DNA of 64,000 nt from Sphingomonas pseudosanguinis. GTDB taxonomy: Bacteria > Pseudomonadota > Alphaproteobacteria > Sphingomonadales > Sphingomonadaceae. A program made the position numbers and the translations under genes. Positions 43,155 through 52,037 of the stretch are shown piece after piece; within the stretch, counting starts at the first letter, position 1, and each line of letters begins with the position of its first letter. The notes beneath the pieces are model-generated. The model did not search any database. It had not been told where the DNA came from and worked only from the letters and a program-made list of their open reading frames with translations. Where the stretch lies: positions 51,527 to 115,526 of the forward strand of contig NZ_JACIDH010000010.1 in NCBI RefSeq assembly GCF_014196255.1, given 5' to 3'.

Positions 43155-44201
43155 ATGGATCGGACGAGTCAGGTCATCGGCCAATCGGGGGCCTTTCTGG
43201 ATGCGCTGGAACGGGCCAGTCGCGCCGCCGCGCTCGATCGTCCGGTGCTGGTCATCGGCGAGCGTGGCACGGGCAAGGAATTGGTCGCCGAACGTCTCCA
43301 CCGCCTGAGCGGGCGATGGGACCAGCCGCTGGTCGTCATGAACTGCGCCGCGCTGCCCGAGACGCTGATCGAGGCCGAATTATTTGGACATGAGGCGGGC
43401 GCGTTCACCGGCGCCACCAAGGCGCGGGCCGGGCGGTTCGAGGAGGCCAATGGCGGCACGCTGTTCCTCGACGAACTCGGCACCTTGTCGATGGCGGCAC
43501 AGGACCGGCTGCTGCGCGCGGTGGAATATGGCGAGGTGACGCGGATCGGTTCGTCACGCCCCTTGCGCGTCGATGTCCGTATCGTCGCGGCGACCAACGA
43601 GCATCTGCCCGACAAAGTCGCCGCGCATCAGTTTCGCGCCGATCTGCTCGACCGGCTGTGTTTCGAGGTGGTGACGCTGCCGCCGCTTCGCGCGCGCAAG
43701 AGCGACATCATGGTGCTGGCCAATCATTTCGGCCGGCGCATGGCCGCCGAGATCGGCTGGAACGACTGGCCCGGTTTCGGCGCGGCGGCGACCGATGCGC
43801 TGATGGAGCATCGCTGGCCCGGCAATGTCCGCGAACTGCGCAATGTCGTCGAGCGTGCGGTCTATCGCTGGGATCGCGAAGGGCCGGTCGATGCGATCGA
43901 GATCGATCCCTTCCGCTCGCCCTATCGGCCGCAGGGACAATCGCCCGCTGCGGCGAAGAGCGAGCAGGGGAGTGCACCCGCCGCCAACGAGCCGGTCAGC
44001 GACGGCGATGAGGTGGCGGCGTGCGATGTCGGCCCATCCGACTTCAAGTCGCGTGTCGCCCGCTTCGAGCGCGAGCTGCTGACCCGCGCGCTGGCCGAGA
44101 ACCGCTTCAACCAGCGGACCACCGCGGAGGCGCTGGGCCTGTCCTATGATCAGCTTCGCCATGCGCTTCGCAGGCACGATTTGATCGGAACGGTTGCGTA
44201 A
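43155..44201 (+). CDS. pspF: PspF-type sigma-54 activator
   Basis: A 348-residue enhancer-binding protein with no N-terminal sensory domain, as in PspF. Walker A is [15 protein letters not shown], the sigma-54 contact loop is GAFTGA ([13 protein letters not shown]), Walker B is GTLFLDELG, and the C-terminal Fis-like helix-turn-helix is [19 protein letters not shown]. It is transcribed away from the psp operon and should be inhibited by PspA. ATG 43155 is chosen; TTG 43119 is in frame. Confidence 0.92.
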   Translation: MDRTSQVIGQSGAFLDALERASRAAALDRPVLVIGERGTGKELVAERLHRLSGRWDQPLVVMNCAALPETLIEAELFGHEAGAFTGATKARAGRFEEANGGTLFLDELGTLSMAAQDRLLRAVEYGEVTRIGSSRPLRVDVRIVAATNEHLPDKVAAHQFRADLLDRLCFEVVTLPPLRARKSDIMVLANHFGRRMAAEIGWNDWPGFGAAATDALMEHRWPGNVRELRNVVERAVYRWDREGPVDAIEIDPFRSPYRPQGQSPAAAKSEQGSAPAANEPVSDGDEVAACDVGPSDFKSRVARFERELLTRALAENRFNQRTTAEALGLSYDQLRHALRRHDLIGTVA

Positions 44202-44267
44202 CTCCTTCAGGGGAGCCATTTGAGGCCCCAGGCGTTGCCACAGGCAAACCCCAAAGGAGCATTTACG

Positions 44268-44879
44268 ATGGCTTTCGAACTGCCGCCCCTTCCGTACGAC
44301 TATGACGCGCTGGAGCCGGTCATCTCCAAGGAGACGATGACCTTCCACCACGACAAGCATCACGCTGCCTACACCAACAAGCTGAACGAAGCGGTCGCGG
44401 CCGACACGTCGCTGCAGGGCAAGTCGATCGAGGACATCCTGGCCAACATCTCGTCGGCCCCGGCCGCCGTCCGCAACAATGGCGGCGGCTTCTGGAACCA
44501 TGACTTCTTCTGGAAGATCATGACCAAGCCCGGCACGACCCAGCCCTCGGGCAAGCTGGCCGAGGCGATCGAGGCGTTCGGCGGTCTCGACAAGCTGAAG
44601 GAAGAGTTCAACACCAAGGGCGCGGGCCAGTTCGGTTCGGGCTGGGCCTGGGTGATCGCGGACGCCGAGGGCAAGCTGAAGGTCACCTCGACCCCGAACC
44701 AGGACAACCCCCTGATGGACGTCGTCGCCGACAAGGGCACGCCGATCCTGGGTAACGACGTGTGGGAGCACGCCTATTACCTGACCTATATGAATGACCG
44801 CCCGGGCTATCTGAAGGCCTGGTGGGATGTGGTGAACTGGGACGAGGCCGGTCGCCGGTACGAGGCGGCGGTCGCGTAA
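44268..44879 (+). CDS. sodB: Superoxide dismutase, Fe/Mn type
   Basis: A 203-residue enzyme. Metal ligands are His in TFHHDKHH, His in NHDFFW, Asp and His in DVWEHAYYLTY. The sequence AGQFGSGWAWV is typical of the Fe/Mn family; metal choice cannot be fixed. AAAGGAG lies 8 bp before the ATG. A strong terminator follows. Confidence 0.94.
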   Translation: MAFELPPLPYDYDALEPVISKETMTFHHDKHHAAYTNKLNEAVAADTSLQGKSIEDILANISSAPAAVRNNGGGFWNHDFFWKIMTKPGTTQPSGKLAEAIEAFGGLDKLKEEFNTKGAGQFGSGWAWVIADAEGKLKVTSTPNQDNPLMDVVADKGTPILGNDVWEHAYYLTYMNDRPGYLKAWWDVVNWDEAGRRYEAAVA

Positions 44880-44907
44880 CTTTTACGTCGATCCGTTTCG
44901 GATAAGG

Positions 44908-44938
44908 AAAGGGCGGCACCGATGGGGCCGCCCTTTTT
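44908..44938 (+). terminator. Rho-independent terminator of sod
   Basis: GGGCGGC (44911) pairs with GCCGCCC (44927) around a 9-base loop, followed by TTTTT. It begins about 30 bp after the sod stop. Confidence 0.88.
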
Positions 44939-45134
44939 CGTTTCATGTCTTCCTCGTGTCAAAGTCTTTGTAATCGCGCGGTAATTGCCAACCCTTCCTC
45001 TGCGCCCGTATTAAGCGACGATGGTTTATTTATTCGAAGTCGCCAGCGTATTTCTCTGTATACCGAAATTGATGTATAGGCTTGTTCGAAGAGTCTTTGA
45101 TAAGACTCGGCGCGTCGGGGATAAGGAGGCGGTG

Positions 45135-46862
45135 ATGCGATCCAAGTATCGGGCACTTGGCGGGTTCCTGGGAAGTGTCGCGGCCATGGGCATATGCTTC
45201 TCGGCGGCGGGGCCGGTCTTCGCGCGGGTCGGCCTATCGTCGCCCGATGTCGCGACGTCATCCGCTCCCAAGAACGCTGCGGCGAAAAAGCCGGCGGCCG
45301 ATGAACGTGACCCGGTCGAGTTGGGCGCGGACAAGACGATCGTCGTGCGGGGGAAGCGCCTGCCTGCGGCGGAGGCGCCGAAATGGGCGATCTGTTCGGT
45401 GATCAGCCGTTTGCCGGCTTACAACTTGATCCTGCGGCAAAATCCCGACGCGCTGCCGCCCATCGTTCAGCCGACGCGTATGCCGCGCAATCCGGATTAT
45501 ACGGCGCCGCCCAAGGTTCCGGTCGGCTCCCCGCTTCCCCAACTGGGCAAGACCCGTTTCGGCATGACGGCGGGTGGCGACATCGCGCTGCCCGGCGCGG
45601 ATGCGTCGATCGCGGCCGAGGCGGGGGCGCTGCCCGGTGGTTTCGAAGCGGGTGGGCCGGGGTCGGGCGCGACCTCGCTGCAACGCGCACAGGCCTATGG
45701 TCTGGGAGCCTTGTCGGCGGACAGCGCGGCGGCGGCGAACTGCGTCCGGCTTCTCGGTGGGCCGAACGAACTGACACAGGTGCCCCACATGTCGGCGACC
45801 AGCCGCAGCGTGGAGGTCGCTGCTGCCGAATATGCGATGCGCGATACCGACCTGCCCATGGGCTTCGCCTTGTTCGACCAGGGGCGCTATGCCGAAGCGC
45901 TGCCCTATTTCGAGAAGGCGGCCAGGAATCTGAGCAACCTGAACGGTGGCGACGAAGCCGCGCTGTTCGTCGCGAAGCTGTTGCTGGCCGGATTCGGCAA
46001 GGGTGATGAAAATAAGCGCGCTATCGAGGCGCTGCAGCGCGCGGCCCTGACCCGATATGTCGAACGTTTCCATCGGCCGGTCTTCGATCCGGCCAATCCC
46101 GAATTGAACACCGCATCGGGCGAAGCCGCGATGATGCTGGGCGCCATTTATCGTCAGGGGCTGTACGGCACGCAGGTCGATATGGGGGAGGCGTGCCGCT
46201 GGTACCGACGCGCGGCCTTTGTCGGCCATGTCGCGGCGTACAAGATGTTGGGTGACATCCAATATTTCGGACTGGGCGTGCCCCGCGATCCCAAGGCGGC
46301 CTTCGCCAATTACGAACGCGGCGCCAAGCGGCATCTGGCCGCCGCGCAGGTGGCGGTGGGCGACATGCTGCATGATGGCGATGACGGTATCGCTGTCGAT
46401 CTGCCGCGCGCGATCGCCTGGTATCGCGAGGCGTTGAAGCATGACGATCCGGATGCCGCCTATGCGCTGGCGACAGCCTATGAAAGCGGCAAGGGGGTGC
46501 CCGTCGACCGCGAGGTGGCGTTCGGCCTCTACCGTCAGGCGGCGCTCAAGGGATCGACCGAGGCACGGGTGGCGATCGGTGAGTATTTTCGCACCGGCAC
46601 CTTCGTCCCGCGCGACGAGGCCGCTGCGCGCCGCTGGTTTGAACTGGCGTCGCAGCAGGGCGATCCCGACGGCATGTTCAACTATGCCGCGCTTCTGGCC
46701 AATGGTCGGGGTGGCGAGCGCGACCTGCCCCGCGCCTGGGCGTGGCTGAAGGTCGCGGCGGCGAAAGGCAAGCAGGAGGCCGCCCCGGCGATGGCGGCGG
46801 TCGAGGCGCGGATGACCGCGAAGGACAAGGAAAAGGCGCTGGCCCTAAGCGGCGCGCTATAG
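45135..46862 (+). CDS. Exported Sel1-repeat protein
   Basis: A 575-residue protein with a signal peptide (GFLGSVAAMGICFSAAGPVFA) and about five or six Sel1-like repeats in the last 270 residues (GVPRDPKAAFANYERGAK, GVPVDREVAFGLYRQAAL). The N-terminal 200 residues are low-complexity with Pro-rich parts. Sel1 repeats act as protein-binding scaffolds. AAGGAGG precedes ATG 45135 by 6 bp; an in-frame ATG at 45021 is rejected because it lacks a ribosome site and disrupts the signal peptide. Confidence 0.82.
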   Translation: MRSKYRALGGFLGSVAAMGICFSAAGPVFARVGLSSPDVATSSAPKNAAAKKPAADERDPVELGADKTIVVRGKRLPAAEAPKWAICSVISRLPAYNLILRQNPDALPPIVQPTRMPRNPDYTAPPKVPVGSPLPQLGKTRFGMTAGGDIALPGADASIAAEAGALPGGFEAGGPGSGATSLQRAQAYGLGALSADSAAAANCVRLLGGPNELTQVPHMSATSRSVEVAAAEYAMRDTDLPMGFALFDQGRYAEALPYFEKAARNLSNLNGGDEAALFVAKLLLAGFGKGDENKRAIEALQRAALTRYVERFHRPVFDPANPELNTASGEAAMMLGAIYRQGLYGTQVDMGEACRWYRRAAFVGHVAAYKMLGDIQYFGLGVPRDPKAAFANYERGAKRHLAAAQVAVGDMLHDGDDGIAVDLPRAIAWYREALKHDDPDAAYALATAYESGKGVPVDREVAFGLYRQAALKGSTEARVAIGEYFRTGTFVPRDEAAARRWFELASQQGDPDGMFNYAALLANGRGGERDLPRAWAWLKVAAAKGKQEAAPAMAAVEARMTAKDKEKALALSGAL

Positions 46863-46894
46863 CTCTCAGGGCCGAGTCGGTCTGGTCGAGCGCG

Positions 46895-47509
46895 TCACTC
46901 CACCGGCGGTTCGTCGACCTTTGCGGCCTCCGCGTTCAGGCCATGCTTCAACAGCATGGGGATGTTGGCGATGGCAAAGCCGATGGTCAGCGGCATCGCG
47001 CCCCACAGCTTGAACCCGACCCAAAAATCCCAGGTTGAATTGCGCCATACCGCCTCGTTCAGCACTGCCATGAAGGCGAAGAACAGCGCCCAGTTGCGGG
47101 TCAGCTTGCGCCACCCCTCGGGCGTCAGGCCCGAATAGACGCTGCCCAGCACCATCTGGATCAGCGGCCGCCCGGTGACGAGGCCGAAGAACAGCATTGC
47201 CGAGAACATGGCATAGACGATGGTCGGCTTCATCTTGATGAAGCGCTCGTCGTGGAAATACAGGGTCAGCCCGCCGAAAACGACGACCAGCGCGCCCGAC
47301 AGCCAGAGCATCGGCGAGATGCGGCCCAGCTTCACCTTGCTGACGACCATCGACACCACGGTCGCCGCCATGAAGACGCCGGTCGCGACCAGCACGCGGG
47401 TCAGCGGCCCCAGCGGTGCCAGGAAATTGACCAGGAAGAACAGGATCAGCGGACCATATTCGATGCCGGCCTTCAGGACAGGGCTGGCTTCCTTTTCGGA
47501 CGCGCTCAT
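46895..47509 (-). CDS. yciB: Inner membrane-spanning protein YciB
   Basis: A 204-residue protein with five to six helices. YGPLILFFLVNF, MLWLSGALVVVFGGLTLYFHD and FIKMKPTIVYAMFSAMLF are YciB (IspZ) signatures. It is linked to cell-envelope integrity and septation. The ATG overlaps the ftsY stop. Confidence 0.9.
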   Translation of the reverse strand: MSASEKEASPVLKAGIEYGPLILFFLVNFLAPLGPLTRVLVATGVFMAATVVSMVVSKVKLGRISPMLWLSGALVVVFGGLTLYFHDERFIKMKPTIVYAMFSAMLFFGLVTGRPLIQMVLGSVYSGLTPEGWRKLTRNWALFFAFMAVLNEAVWRNSTWDFWVGFKLWGAMPLTIGFAIANIPMLLKHGLNAEAAKVDEPPVE

Positions 47510-48441
47510 TTGCGGCCTCCCTCGATGCCGGCGATGATGCGGCTGACCTCATTGGCGTCGAAGGGGCGCAAGTCGGTCATGCCCTCGCCGACCCCGATGG
47601 CGTGGATGGGCAGGCCGTATTTCTCGGCCGCCGCAACCAGCACGCCGCCGCGCGCGGTGCCGTCCAGCTTGGTCATGACCAGGCCGGTGACGCCCGCGAC
47701 GTCCTTGAACACCTCGATCTGGTTGAGCGCGTTCTGGCCGGTGGTGGCATCGAGCACCAGCAGGATGTCATGCGGCGCCTCGGGGTTCAGGCGGCCGAGC
47801 ACGCGGCGGATCTTGGACAGCTCGTCCATCAGCTCGCGCTTGTTCTGGAGGCGTCCGGCGGTGTCGACGATCAGCACGTCGATGCCGGTCGCGGTCGCCT
47901 GTTTCACCGCCTCATAGACGATGCCCGCCGCGTCGCCGCCTTCCTTGCCCGAGACGATCGGCACGCCGACCCGCTCGGCCCAGGTGGCGAGCTGGCCGAT
48001 CGCGGCGGCGCGGAAGGTGTCGCCCGCCGCCAGCATCACGCCGTAATCCTGCTCCATGAACAGGTGCGCGAGTTTCGCGATGGTCGTCGTCTTGCCCGAT
48101 CCGTTGACGCCGATGACCAGGATCACCTGCGGCCGGGGAAAGGCGTCGATCTCCAGCGGGGTGGCGACCTTGGCCAGCGCCTTCTCCACCTCTTCGGCGA
48201 CGACCAGGCGGATGCCGAGGTCCTCCATGTTCCGCTCGAAGCTGCCCTCGGCCAGACGGGTACGGATATGGCCCGCCGTTTCGGGGCCGAGATCGGAGGC
48301 GATCAGCGCTTCCTCGATCTCGTCGAGCGTGCCCTCGTCGAGCCGCGCGGTGCCGAGGCCGGCGAGATTGCCGACCAGCCGGTCCGAGGTGCGACGGAAA
48401 CCGCCGAGCAGCTTTTCGTGCCAGGAGGAGGAAGAACTCAT
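47506..48441 (-). CDS. ftsY: SRP receptor FtsY
   Basis: A 311-residue SRP GTPase with an N domain and the G motifs GVNGSGKTTTIAKLA, VDTAGRLQNK and TKLDGTARGG. It lacks the long acidic A domain of E. coli FtsY. It docks SRP-ribosome complexes at the membrane. It lies between mtaB and yciB with four-base overlaps on both sides. Confidence 0.95.
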   Translation of the reverse strand: MSSSSSWHEKLLGGFRRTSDRLVGNLAGLGTARLDEGTLDEIEEALIASDLGPETAGHIRTRLAEGSFERNMEDLGIRLVVAEEVEKALAKVATPLEIDAFPRPQVILVIGVNGSGKTTTIAKLAHLFMEQDYGVMLAAGDTFRAAAIGQLATWAERVGVPIVSGKEGGDAAGIVYEAVKQATATGIDVLIVDTAGRLQNKRELMDELSKIRRVLGRLNPEAPHDILLVLDATTGQNALNQIEVFKDVAGVTGLVMTKLDGTARGGVLVAAAEKYGLPIHAIGVGEGMTDLRPFDANEVSRIIAGIEGGRK

Positions 48442-49697
48442 GCCAATTGTCCGATCAGATGGGTTTCGGTCGCCGCCGTGACCCGAACGCGGGCGATGCT
48501 GCCCGGTTCGGCGGCGGGAGAAAAGTGGATGTCGGCGAAGTCGGGCGCGTGGCCGCGCGTGCCCGGTCGTTCGACCAGCACGTCGCGGGTCTGGCCGAGC
48601 TGGGTCGCCAGCCAGTGGCGACGGCGGCGCGCGGCAGCCTCGCGAAGGCGGGCGGCCCGTTCGCGACGCAGCTGGTGGGGCACCTGCGGCATCCGCGCGG
48701 CGGGTGTGCCGTCACGCGCCGAATAGGGGAAGATGTGCGCGTGGACGATCTGGCAGTCGTCGATCAACGCCAGCGTGTCCGCCGCCATCGCCTCATCCTC
48801 GGTCGGGAAGCCCGCGATCAGGTCGGCGCCGATCGCGATCTCGGGCCGTGCGGTCAGCAGGCGCTCGACGATCGCCACCGATTGCGCCCGGCTGTGGCGG
48901 CGCTTCATCCGCTTGAGGATCAGGTCGTTGCCCGCCTGAAGTGACAGATGGAGATGCGGCATCACCCGCGCCTCGCCCGTCACCAGCTCGAACAGCCGGT
49001 CGTCGATCTCGATCGAGTCGAGAGACGAAAGCCGCAGCCGGGGCAGGGCGGGGACATGGCTCAGGATACGCTCGACCAGCAGGCCCAGGCTGGGCTGGCC
49101 GGGCAGGTCGTGGCCATAGCTGGTCAGGTCGACGCCGGTCAGCACCACTTCCCTATGGCCCAGCTCGACCGCGCGGGAAATGCGGTCGATGACCAGCCCA
49201 GCGGGGACCGATCGGCTGGGTCCCCGGCCGGTCGGGATGATGCAGAAGGTGCAGCTATGGTCGCAGCCATTCTGGACTTCGACGAACGCCCGCGCATGGC
49301 CGGCAAAGGCGGCGGCGAGATGCGGCGCGGTCTCGACCACGCGCGACAGGTCGGCGACCAGCATCGGCTCGGCGGAGGCCCAGCTTTCGGCACGCAGCTT
49401 GTCGGCATTGCCCAGCACACGCGCGACCTCGGGCATGGCGGCGAAGCTGGCCGGGTCGATCTGCGCCGCGCATCCCGTCACCACGATCTGCGCGTCGGGA
49501 CGGGCCTTGGCGGCGCGGCGGATCGCGGCGCGGGTCTGCTTGACCGCCTCGTTGGTGACGGCGCAGCTGTTGACGACGACCATGTCCGCCCGACCAGCGG
49601 CCAGCGCGCGGATCGTTTCGCTCTCGGCGATGTTGAGGCGACAGCCCAGACTGATGATCTCAGGACCAGCAATTTCAGGGCCAGAAAGGGACGACAT
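48438..49697 (-). CDS. mtaB: tRNA t6A37 methylthiotransferase MtaB
   Basis: A 419-residue radical-SAM enzyme. The N-terminal MTTase domain supplies three cysteines (SLGCRLN, VNSCAVT, VTGCAAQ); the radical-SAM CxxxCxxC is CDHSCTFC; a TRAM domain ends the protein. It converts t6A37 to ms2t6A in tRNA. Its start codon shares CATG with the divergent DUF924 gene start. Confidence 0.92.
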   Translation of the reverse strand: MSSLSGPEIAGPEIISLGCRLNIAESETIRALAAGRADMVVVNSCAVTNEAVKQTRAAIRRAAKARPDAQIVVTGCAAQIDPASFAAMPEVARVLGNADKLRAESWASAEPMLVADLSRVVETAPHLAAAFAGHARAFVEVQNGCDHSCTFCIIPTGRGPSRSVPAGLVIDRISRAVELGHREVVLTGVDLTSYGHDLPGQPSLGLLVERILSHVPALPRLRLSSLDSIEIDDRLFELVTGEARVMPHLHLSLQAGNDLILKRMKRRHSRAQSVAIVERLLTARPEIAIGADLIAGFPTEDEAMAADTLALIDDCQIVHAHIFPYSARDGTPAARMPQVPHQLRRERAARLREAAARRRRHWLATQLGQTRDVLVERPGTRGHAPDFADIHFSPAAEPGSIARVRVTAATETHLIGQLA

Positions 49698-50271
49698 GAC
49701 CGCCGATCTAGGGATGGATGCCGCACAAGTCCACGGGACCGCGCGTGCCGTGATCGACTTCTGGTTCGCGCTCCCGCCCGAAAAGCATTTCGCGAAGGAC
49801 GATGCGCTGGACCGGGAGATCGCCGATCGGTTCGGGGCGGTACGCGATCAGGTGCTGGCGACCGACGCGATCGGCTGGCGCGAGGACCCCGATACGCTGC
49901 TGGCGGCGATCCTGCTGCTCGATCAGTTTTCGCGCAATCTGTATCGGGGATCGGCGCAGGGCTATGCCGCCGATCCGCTGGCGCTGGAGCTGTGCGTGAC
50001 CGCGATCGATGCGGGGTGGGAGGACCGCTATCCCCCGGAGCGGCTGGCCTTTGTCTATATGCCGCTGATGCACGCGGAATCGCGCGCGATGCAGGATCTG
50101 AGCGTCGCCAAGTTCACCGAATTGGGGCGCGAGGAGAATCTGTCCTTCGCGCGCGATCACCGAGAGGTCATCCGCCGCTATGGCCGCTACCCCAGCCGCA
50201 ACGCCGTGCTGGGCCGCGCCTCGACGCCCGAAGAACAGGATTATCTCAGCCGGCCAGACGCGGGATGGTAG
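49696..50271 (+). CDS. DUF924-family protein
   Basis: A 191-residue helical protein with the family motifs VIDFWFALPPEKHFAKDD, LLLDQFSRNLYRG and FVYMPLMHAES. The family resembles TPR-like folds; its role is unknown. ATG 49696 overlaps the mtaB start codon on the other strand; ATG 49714 would avoid this. Its 3' end overlaps the convergent GGDEF-EAL gene by 26 bp. Confidence 0.82.
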   Translation: MTADLGMDAAQVHGTARAVIDFWFALPPEKHFAKDDALDREIADRFGAVRDQVLATDAIGWREDPDTLLAAILLLDQFSRNLYRGSAQGYAADPLALELCVTAIDAGWEDRYPPERLAFVYMPLMHAESRAMQDLSVAKFTELGREENLSFARDHREVIRRYGRYPSRNAVLGRASTPEEQDYLSRPDAGW

Positions 50272-51811
50272 GGAAGGGCGGCGCGGTGCTGCCCGCCAGC
50301 AACCGCCGTTCGGCCAGAAATTGACGGACTTGGCCCAGGTCCATCGGCGGACCGTAAAAGGGTCCCTGACCCTGGGCGCAGCCGATCAGGCGCAATCGGT
50401 CCTGCGTCTCGGCATCGCGCAGCCCCTTGGCGGCGATCGGCAGGTTCAGCGTGTCGCCCAGCTGGACGATGGCGGTCACGATCTTCATCAGTTCCGGATC
50501 GGCGGCCATGTCGCTGATGAAATTGGGGTCGATGCGGACCCGGTCGAACGGCAGCGCGCGCAGATGCGCCAGACTGGAATAGCCGCTGCCGAATTCGTCG
50601 AGCGCCAGCGCGATGCCCTGGTTCTTCAGGCTGACGACGATCGATTGCGCCAGCGCCAGATTGGCAAACAGCGCATTTTCGGTGATCTCGACCTCCAGCC
50701 TATGGGCGGGGAAGCCGCTCTCGGTCAGCGTCTTGATGACCTTCTGCGCCAGCCAGGCGTCGTGAAACTGCGCGGTGCTGAGCGGGAAGGACAGGGTCAG
50801 CGACGGGTCCCAGTCGCGCGCGGCCGCCATCGCCTGTCGCATCAGCGCCAGCGAGACGTCGCCCGACAGGCCCGACGCCTCGGCCACCGGCATGAACCGA
50901 TCGGCCGCCATCGCACCCAAGGTGGGATGCTCCCAATGCGCCAGCACCTCGAACCCGGTCAGCCGGGCATTGCCCAGATCGATTTGCGGCACGAAGCGCG
51001 GCTGGATGTCGCCCTGCGCCAAAGCGGCGCGCAGATCGCTGACGATCATGTTGCGTTCGGCCATGGCGGTTTCCATCGCGGGGTCGAACCACAAGGGGCG
51101 CCCGTCGCCGCGCGCCTTGGCGGCGATCAGGGCCAGATCGGCACGGCGGACCAGCTGGTCGATCGTCGCGGTCGGCCCCTCGACATGCGCCAGCGCGATG
51201 GCCGCGCGGGGCGCGAAATCCTGATCGGCCAGCCGGATCGGCTGCGCGATGCGGATCGCCAGCCGCTCGGCGAGCCGGTTGACGCGGTCGCGTCCGCGCG
51301 CGTCGACCGGGATCAGGCATCCGAAGCAATCGCCCTCGAACCGGGCGACGATGGCGTCGGACGAGGCCTCGCTGCGCAGGGTCTTGGCGACATGCTGGAG
51401 CAGCGCGTCGCCGGCTTCGTGCCCGAACGACCCGGCGATGGCACGGAACCGATCGATGTCGAGCAGCAACAGCGTGACGCCGCGCTTGCGGGCAAAGGCG
51501 GTATCGATCATCGCCTGCCCGGCGCGCTGGAAATGCGGGCGGTTGGTCAATCCGGTCAGCGCGTCGGCCTGATCCACGCGATCGGCCTCGTGCCGATGCG
51601 CCGGCGGCATCCGCCAGTAGAGGAAGGTCAGCCCGGCGGCGGTCAGGAACAAAATGGTCTTCGCGGGCAGATCGAGGCCCAACTGGATCAGCAGGATCGC
51701 GACCGCCACCATGAGCGCGCCGCCAACGAGTCCCAGCGCGAACAGGCGTGCCGGAACGGGCGTTGGAATGGGGGTGGCGGGCGGCCCTTGCATGGCAGAA
51801 AGTGGTGCCAT
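50246..51811 (-). CDS. Degenerate GGDEF-EAL protein
   Basis: A 521-residue protein with two N-terminal helices (LFALGLVGGALMVAVAI and ILFLTAAGLTFLYW), a GGDEF domain and an EAL domain. The GGDEF signature is FEGDCFG, lacking the second Gly and the Glu of the catalytic motif. In the EAL domain the signature reads EVL (GFEVLAHWEHP), the DDFG loop is DEFG, and the usual AEGVE region is AKGLR. Both activities are probably weak or lost, leaving c-di-GMP binding or protein interaction. It is divergent from ffh with a 226-bp spacer. Confidence 0.9.
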   Translation of the reverse strand: MAPLSAMQGPPATPIPTPVPARLFALGLVGGALMVAVAILLIQLGLDLPAKTILFLTAAGLTFLYWRMPPAHRHEADRVDQADALTGLTNRPHFQRAGQAMIDTAFARKRGVTLLLLDIDRFRAIAGSFGHEAGDALLQHVAKTLRSEASSDAIVARFEGDCFGCLIPVDARGRDRVNRLAERLAIRIAQPIRLADQDFAPRAAIALAHVEGPTATIDQLVRRADLALIAAKARGDGRPLWFDPAMETAMAERNMIVSDLRAALAQGDIQPRFVPQIDLGNARLTGFEVLAHWEHPTLGAMAADRFMPVAEASGLSGDVSLALMRQAMAAARDWDPSLTLSFPLSTAQFHDAWLAQKVIKTLTESGFPAHRLEVEITENALFANLALAQSIVVSLKNQGIALALDEFGSGYSSLAHLRALPFDRVRIDPNFISDMAADPELMKIVTAIVQLGDTLNLPIAAKGLRDAETQDRLRLIGCAQGQGPFYGPPMDLGQVRQFLAERRLLAGSTAPPFPTIPRLAG

Positions 51812-52037
51812 GTCAGTTATGTACAAGAGGTTAATTGCGCGCCTCGCCGCCCTCGACTTGCGCCGGGCCGCATTCTGCCGTAAGGGCGCCTCCAAGTTCC
51901 GTTTCGGAATGTGAAAGTGAAGCGCCCAAGGGTGCACGCTGGCCGGCGAGGTTTCGCCCGCCGGCGCTTTTGCGTTTGGCGGTGCGACACAGGTTTTTGG
52001 GCCGGACTCTCCGGCTCGGGTTTGACGAGGTGAGGCG

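Noticed and set aside
45021..45134. N-terminal extension of the Sel1 protein from ATG 45021
   Set aside because: It lacks a ribosome site and would place 38 residues before a clean signal peptide that has AAGGAGG upstream.
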